A DNA stretch of 8,744 nt from Spartobacteria bacterium UBA6821 (lineage in GTDB: Bacteria > Verrucomicrobiota > Verrucomicrobiia > Chthoniobacterales > UBA6821): positions 1,131 through 9,874 of the forward strand of contig DKEN01000013.1 in assembly GCA_002452515.1 (NCBI GenBank). Direction: 5' to 3'. Positions 6,506 to 8,744 of the stretch are shown in pieces. The position numbers and the translations under genes were made by a program. Position 1 is the stretch's first letter; each line of letters starts with the position of its first letter. The notes under the pieces are model-generated. The model was not told the origin of the DNA, searched no databases, and saw only the letters and a list, made by a program, of their open reading frames with translations.

Positions 6506-6525
6506 AGGGGGGCGAAAGCCCCCCT
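6506..6525 (+). terminator. Rho-independent-type terminator with GAAA tetraloop
   Basis: AGGGGGGC (6506-6513) and GCCCCCCT (6518-6525) form a perfect 8-bp stem closed by a stable GAAA tetraloop, followed by TAATA. It lies 39 bp after the barrel-protein stop. The T-run is short, so termination may be partial and let some transcription through to the SCO genes. A small dyad, CCTAT/ATAGG (6548-6561), lies between it and the next gene. Confidence 0.65.
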
Positions 6526-6589
6526 TAATACCAATTAGAACTATCATCCTATCAGCATAGGATTCACCTTTGATCCAGCCCCCAAACTC

Positions 6590-7252
6590 GTGTCACCTCA
6601 ACTCCACCCTGCAGACAAGCGAATCATTACCATCGCCCTGATCATCATCGGGCTTGTCATCACGGCGGTCGTGGTTGAACTGTACCTGGAGCCGCAGAGT
6701 TCTTCCACTGCGCCAGCCGCGGATTCTTTGATCATTCCGCCCGATCATCCCCGTCACTTGATTAACTTCTCCCTGGTCGATCAAAACGGCAACGCGGTGA
6801 CGAGGCAGAGCTTCAAGCACAAGATACTGGTCGTGAGTTTCCTCTTCGCGAGTTGTTCCGTCGTTTGTCCCTATGTCAGTGAACAGATGGGCGAAATACA
6901 GCGCCTGACCACCAACGATCCGGATGTCAGCCTGCTCTCGTTGACCGTCGATCCGGTAGACGACACGATTCCCGTCCTGGCTAAGTATGCCCAAAAAGTC
7001 GGGGCTGATCCGGCCCGCTGGTCTTTTGTCACCGGAGAGGAAGCGGTCATGCAAAATCTCGTCTGCACCAGTTTTCTGTCACACGACACCAACACCAATG
7101 TCAGCTTTATGCCGGGAAATTTTGCCAACTCGCAGCGCATTGTTCTGGTTGATACGAATGGCCAGATCGTCAACTATTTTGACGGATTGAATCTGAATGC
7201 GGCGCACGCCGTGGTTCAAGAAATACGAAAGCTCAGGAAATCCATCCCATGA
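6590..7252 (+). CDS. SCO1/SenC family thioredoxin-fold copper chaperone, membrane-anchored
   Basis: The 220-residue product has an N-terminal anchor (IITIALIIIGLVITAVVVEL, 12-31) and a periplasmic thioredoxin fold of the SCO type. The copper/redox pair is C89-x3-C93 in FASCSVVCP, and SLTVDPVDD (117-125) is the family's conserved D-P block. SCO proteins deliver Cu to, or reduce, the CuA site of cytochrome oxidase. The third ligand of the family, a His shortly before a strand such as xYLVD, appears to be Asn here (N180 in NFANSQRIVLVD), so copper binding may be altered. The start is GTG at 6590; no ATG lies nearby in frame and no Shine-Dalgarno is seen, so the start is less sure than the call. 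Its stop overlaps the next ATG by 4 bp. Confidence 0.9.
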   Translation: MSPQLHPADKRIITIALIIIGLVITAVVVELYLEPQSSSTAPAADSLIIPPDHPRHLINFSLVDQNGNAVTRQSFKHKILVVSFLFASCSVVCPYVSEQMGEIQRLTTNDPDVSLLSLTVDPVDDTIPVLAKYAQKVGADPARWSFVTGEEAVMQNLVCTSFLSHDTNTNVSFMPGNFANSQRIVLVDTNGQIVNYFDGLNLNAAHAVVQEIRKLRKSIP

Positions 7253-8157
7253 AATACCAGTTTTCTCGCATGACACTCCTTTGTAGTGCCCTGCTGCTCG
7301 TGACTGCCCGCGGCGTCCTTTTTTCAAGTCCTTCTCCACCTGTCGGTGAAGGTACGGTAACAACCTATCCCGTCCATGGAGTGGTTGAAAAGATCGCTCC
7401 CGACCATCAGTTGGCGACCATCCACCATCAAGCCATCCCTGGCTACATGATGGAAATGACCATGGATTTTCCTGTAAAGAATCCGGCGGAGTTGGCTGGC
7501 ATCAATGTCGGAGACAAGATCACTTTCACCCTCAATATCGCGAAGGAAACCGAATGGATTGATCACCTCCATAACGAGGGACTTTCCCTCAAGACTCAGT
7601 CAAGTGATGTGGCGCCGCCGGTTGCCCACCTTTTCACACTCAAACTTGGTGACAAACTGCCGAATGGTGATTTCGTAACAGAAAATGGTGCCACGATGCA
7701 TTTCTCGGATTTCCATGGGAAAGTGGTGGCGTTCACCTTTTTTTTCACCCGCTGCCCACTCCCGGATTACTGTCCCCTCATGAATCGAAACTTCGAAAAA
7801 ACCCGTGAGATCCTTCTTTCCTCCTCTCCCGGAGCTTCCAAATGGGAACTGCTTTCCCTCTCGTTCGATAGCGGATTTGATCATCCTGAAGTCCTCTCCG
7901 CCTATGCCAAAAACTACCGGAACGACACTGCCGATCATTGGATCTTCGGCACTGCTTCAGCCAAAACTCTCGCCGAGGTCGGTGCACCCTTAGGGCTCAT
8001 GATCATGAATCAGGGAAGTAGTATGGCTCACAATCTGCGTACCGTGGTATTGGATAAGAACGGCCGTATTTTCCACCAGTTTAATGACAACAGTTGGACT
8101 CCCTCTCAACTTGCCCAGGTCATGCAGGAGGCTTTGAAAGAAACTCCTGAAAAGTAG
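7249..8157 (+). CDS. CusF-like copper-binding domain fused to an SCO1/SenC domain
   Basis: The 302-residue product has a signal peptide or anchor (about 1-25). A CusF-type small barrel follows (39-115: GVVEKIAPDHQLATIHHQ, then IPGYMMEMTMDF, then GDKITFTL), where H60, M70 and M72 match the Cu(I)-binding His and two Met of CusF; the capping Trp of CusF is replaced by Tyr/Met. An SCO domain fills 125-300, with its cysteines spaced C169-x5-C175 (TRCPLPDYCPLM) rather than CxxxC, and H261 in SMAHNLRTVVLD as third ligand. It is probably a periplasmic copper carrier that passes metal between its own domains or to a partner. The ATG overlaps the TGA of the first SCO gene, so the two are co-translated; an AGGA lies 10 nt upstream. 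Fusions of this type are known in several phyla. Confidence 0.92.
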   Translation: MKYQFSRMTLLCSALLLVTARGVLFSSPSPPVGEGTVTTYPVHGVVEKIAPDHQLATIHHQAIPGYMMEMTMDFPVKNPAELAGINVGDKITFTLNIAKETEWIDHLHNEGLSLKTQSSDVAPPVAHLFTLKLGDKLPNGDFVTENGATMHFSDFHGKVVAFTFFFTRCPLPDYCPLMNRNFEKTREILLSSSPGASKWELLSLSFDSGFDHPEVLSAYAKNYRNDTADHWIFGTASAKTLAEVGAPLGLMIMNQGSSMAHNLRTVVLDKNGRIFHQFNDNSWTPSQLAQVMQEALKETPEK

Positions 8158-8234
8158 GCTGCCATTTCCTTCCCGGAGAATAGTGATTGGTTGGGAGTAT
8201 CTGCAAACACCACATCCACGGTGAGACCGAACAG

Positions 8235-8744
8235 CTAGGTGCCCTTCAAATACTGGGAGAGACTCTTGCGAAGTTGCTCCCTTGCATGGCTGAGTCGACG
8301 CTCCACGGCTTTCACGGAACAAGCCGCCACCACGGCGATCTCAGCATGGGCGAGGCCTTCGTACTCACTCAGGATCAGCGCCTCGCGGAGATCCGGGGAG
8401 AGTGCGGCGATTGCCTTTTGCACCGCCCTGCTTTGCTCATCTTGCTGAGCGGAACCGGCGGGATCGCCTTCAGCCATGGGATCGTCCGCCTCATCAAGGG
8501 AAAGTGTTAGATGACGGCCCTGCCAGCGGAGATGATTGCGCCCGAGATTTGCCGCAATGCCAAAAAGCCAGTTAGAAAAACACCGGGCGGCAGGATTGGG
8601 GCGGTAACGGTTACGTGACTGGTAGAGTCGCACGAAAGTTTCCTGGGCCAGATCCACGGCGACTGCTTCGCTTCCCGTAAAGCGCAGGAGATAGGCGATC
8701 AGCCGACTCTTCCACCGTTCCATAATGCCGGTCAGGGCGCGATC
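8235..8744 (-). CDS. ECF-type RNA polymerase sigma factor, 5' end outside window
   Basis: A sigma-70 family protein of the ECF class, with region 2 (RLIAYLLRFTGSEA, then DLAQETFVRLYQ) and the region 2.4 block NWLFGIAANLGRNHLR for -10 recognition. An acidic linker follows (LDEADDPMAEGDP). Region 4 closes the protein with ALSPDLREALILSEYEGL and the helix-turn-helix IAVVAACSVKAVERRLSHAR for -35 recognition. An ATG occurs at 8723-8721, but the frame stays open to the edge with sigma-like residues (DRALTGI), and starting there would cut into region 2.1. The true start is therefore probably beyond 8744. No anti-sigma gene is visible. The gene converges with the CusF-SCO gene, with 77 bp between the stops and no clear terminator in the gap. 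Confidence 0.9.
   Translation of the reverse strand, partial: DRALTGIMERWKSRLIAYLLRFTGSEAVAVDLAQETFVRLYQSRNRYRPNPAARCFSNWLFGIAANLGRNHLRWQGRHLTLSLDEADDPMAEGDPAGSAQQDEQSRAVQKAIAALSPDLREALILSEYEGLAHAEIAVVAACSVKAVERRLSHAREQLRKSLSQYLKGT

Overview
The window (8744 bp, moderately GC-rich) looks like chromosomal DNA from a Gram-negative bacterium, most likely of the PVC group and probably Verrucomicrobiota. The reasons are the mix of genes: a tiny bS22/mS38-type ribosomal protein, a CusF-SCO fusion, SCO proteins beside an outer-membrane barrel with a CACGCG motif, and a general lack of Shine-Dalgarno sites. This placement is inference from protein character, not from a marker gene. No insertion sequence, integrase, phage gene, CRISPR array, rRNA or tRNA was seen.

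Left part (1-1284): the last 19 codons of purD end at 60. Two stem-loops follow. On the minus strand hisG (long-form ATP phosphoribosyltransferase) is followed by a 34-codon gene for a very basic ribosomal protein of the AURKAIP1/COX24 (mS38/bS22) family, which is easy to miss.

Centre left (1285-2943): a 498-bp stretch without a convincing gene contains a strong rod-like inverted structure at 1444-1609 (10-bp perfect closing helix plus flanking helices). It is the best candidate for an undescribed structured RNA. It is followed on the plus strand by a multi-pass GT-C fold glycosyltransferase-like membrane protein.

Middle (2944-4872): a tight minus-strand operon reads TRASH/YHS-type metal-binding exported protein, then M29 aminopeptidase, then a DUF2062 membrane protein.

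Right part (4969-8157): a plus-strand group for envelope copper handling. It holds a small membrane protein with a CPMC motif, an exported beta-barrel protein with a CACGCG motif, a membrane-anchored SCO1/SenC protein, and a CusF-SCO fusion that overlaps the previous gene by 4 bp. Together with the divergent TRASH gene these probably deliver or sense copper in the periplasm, for example for cytochrome oxidase assembly or copper tolerance. A convergent ECF sigma factor runs off the right edge.
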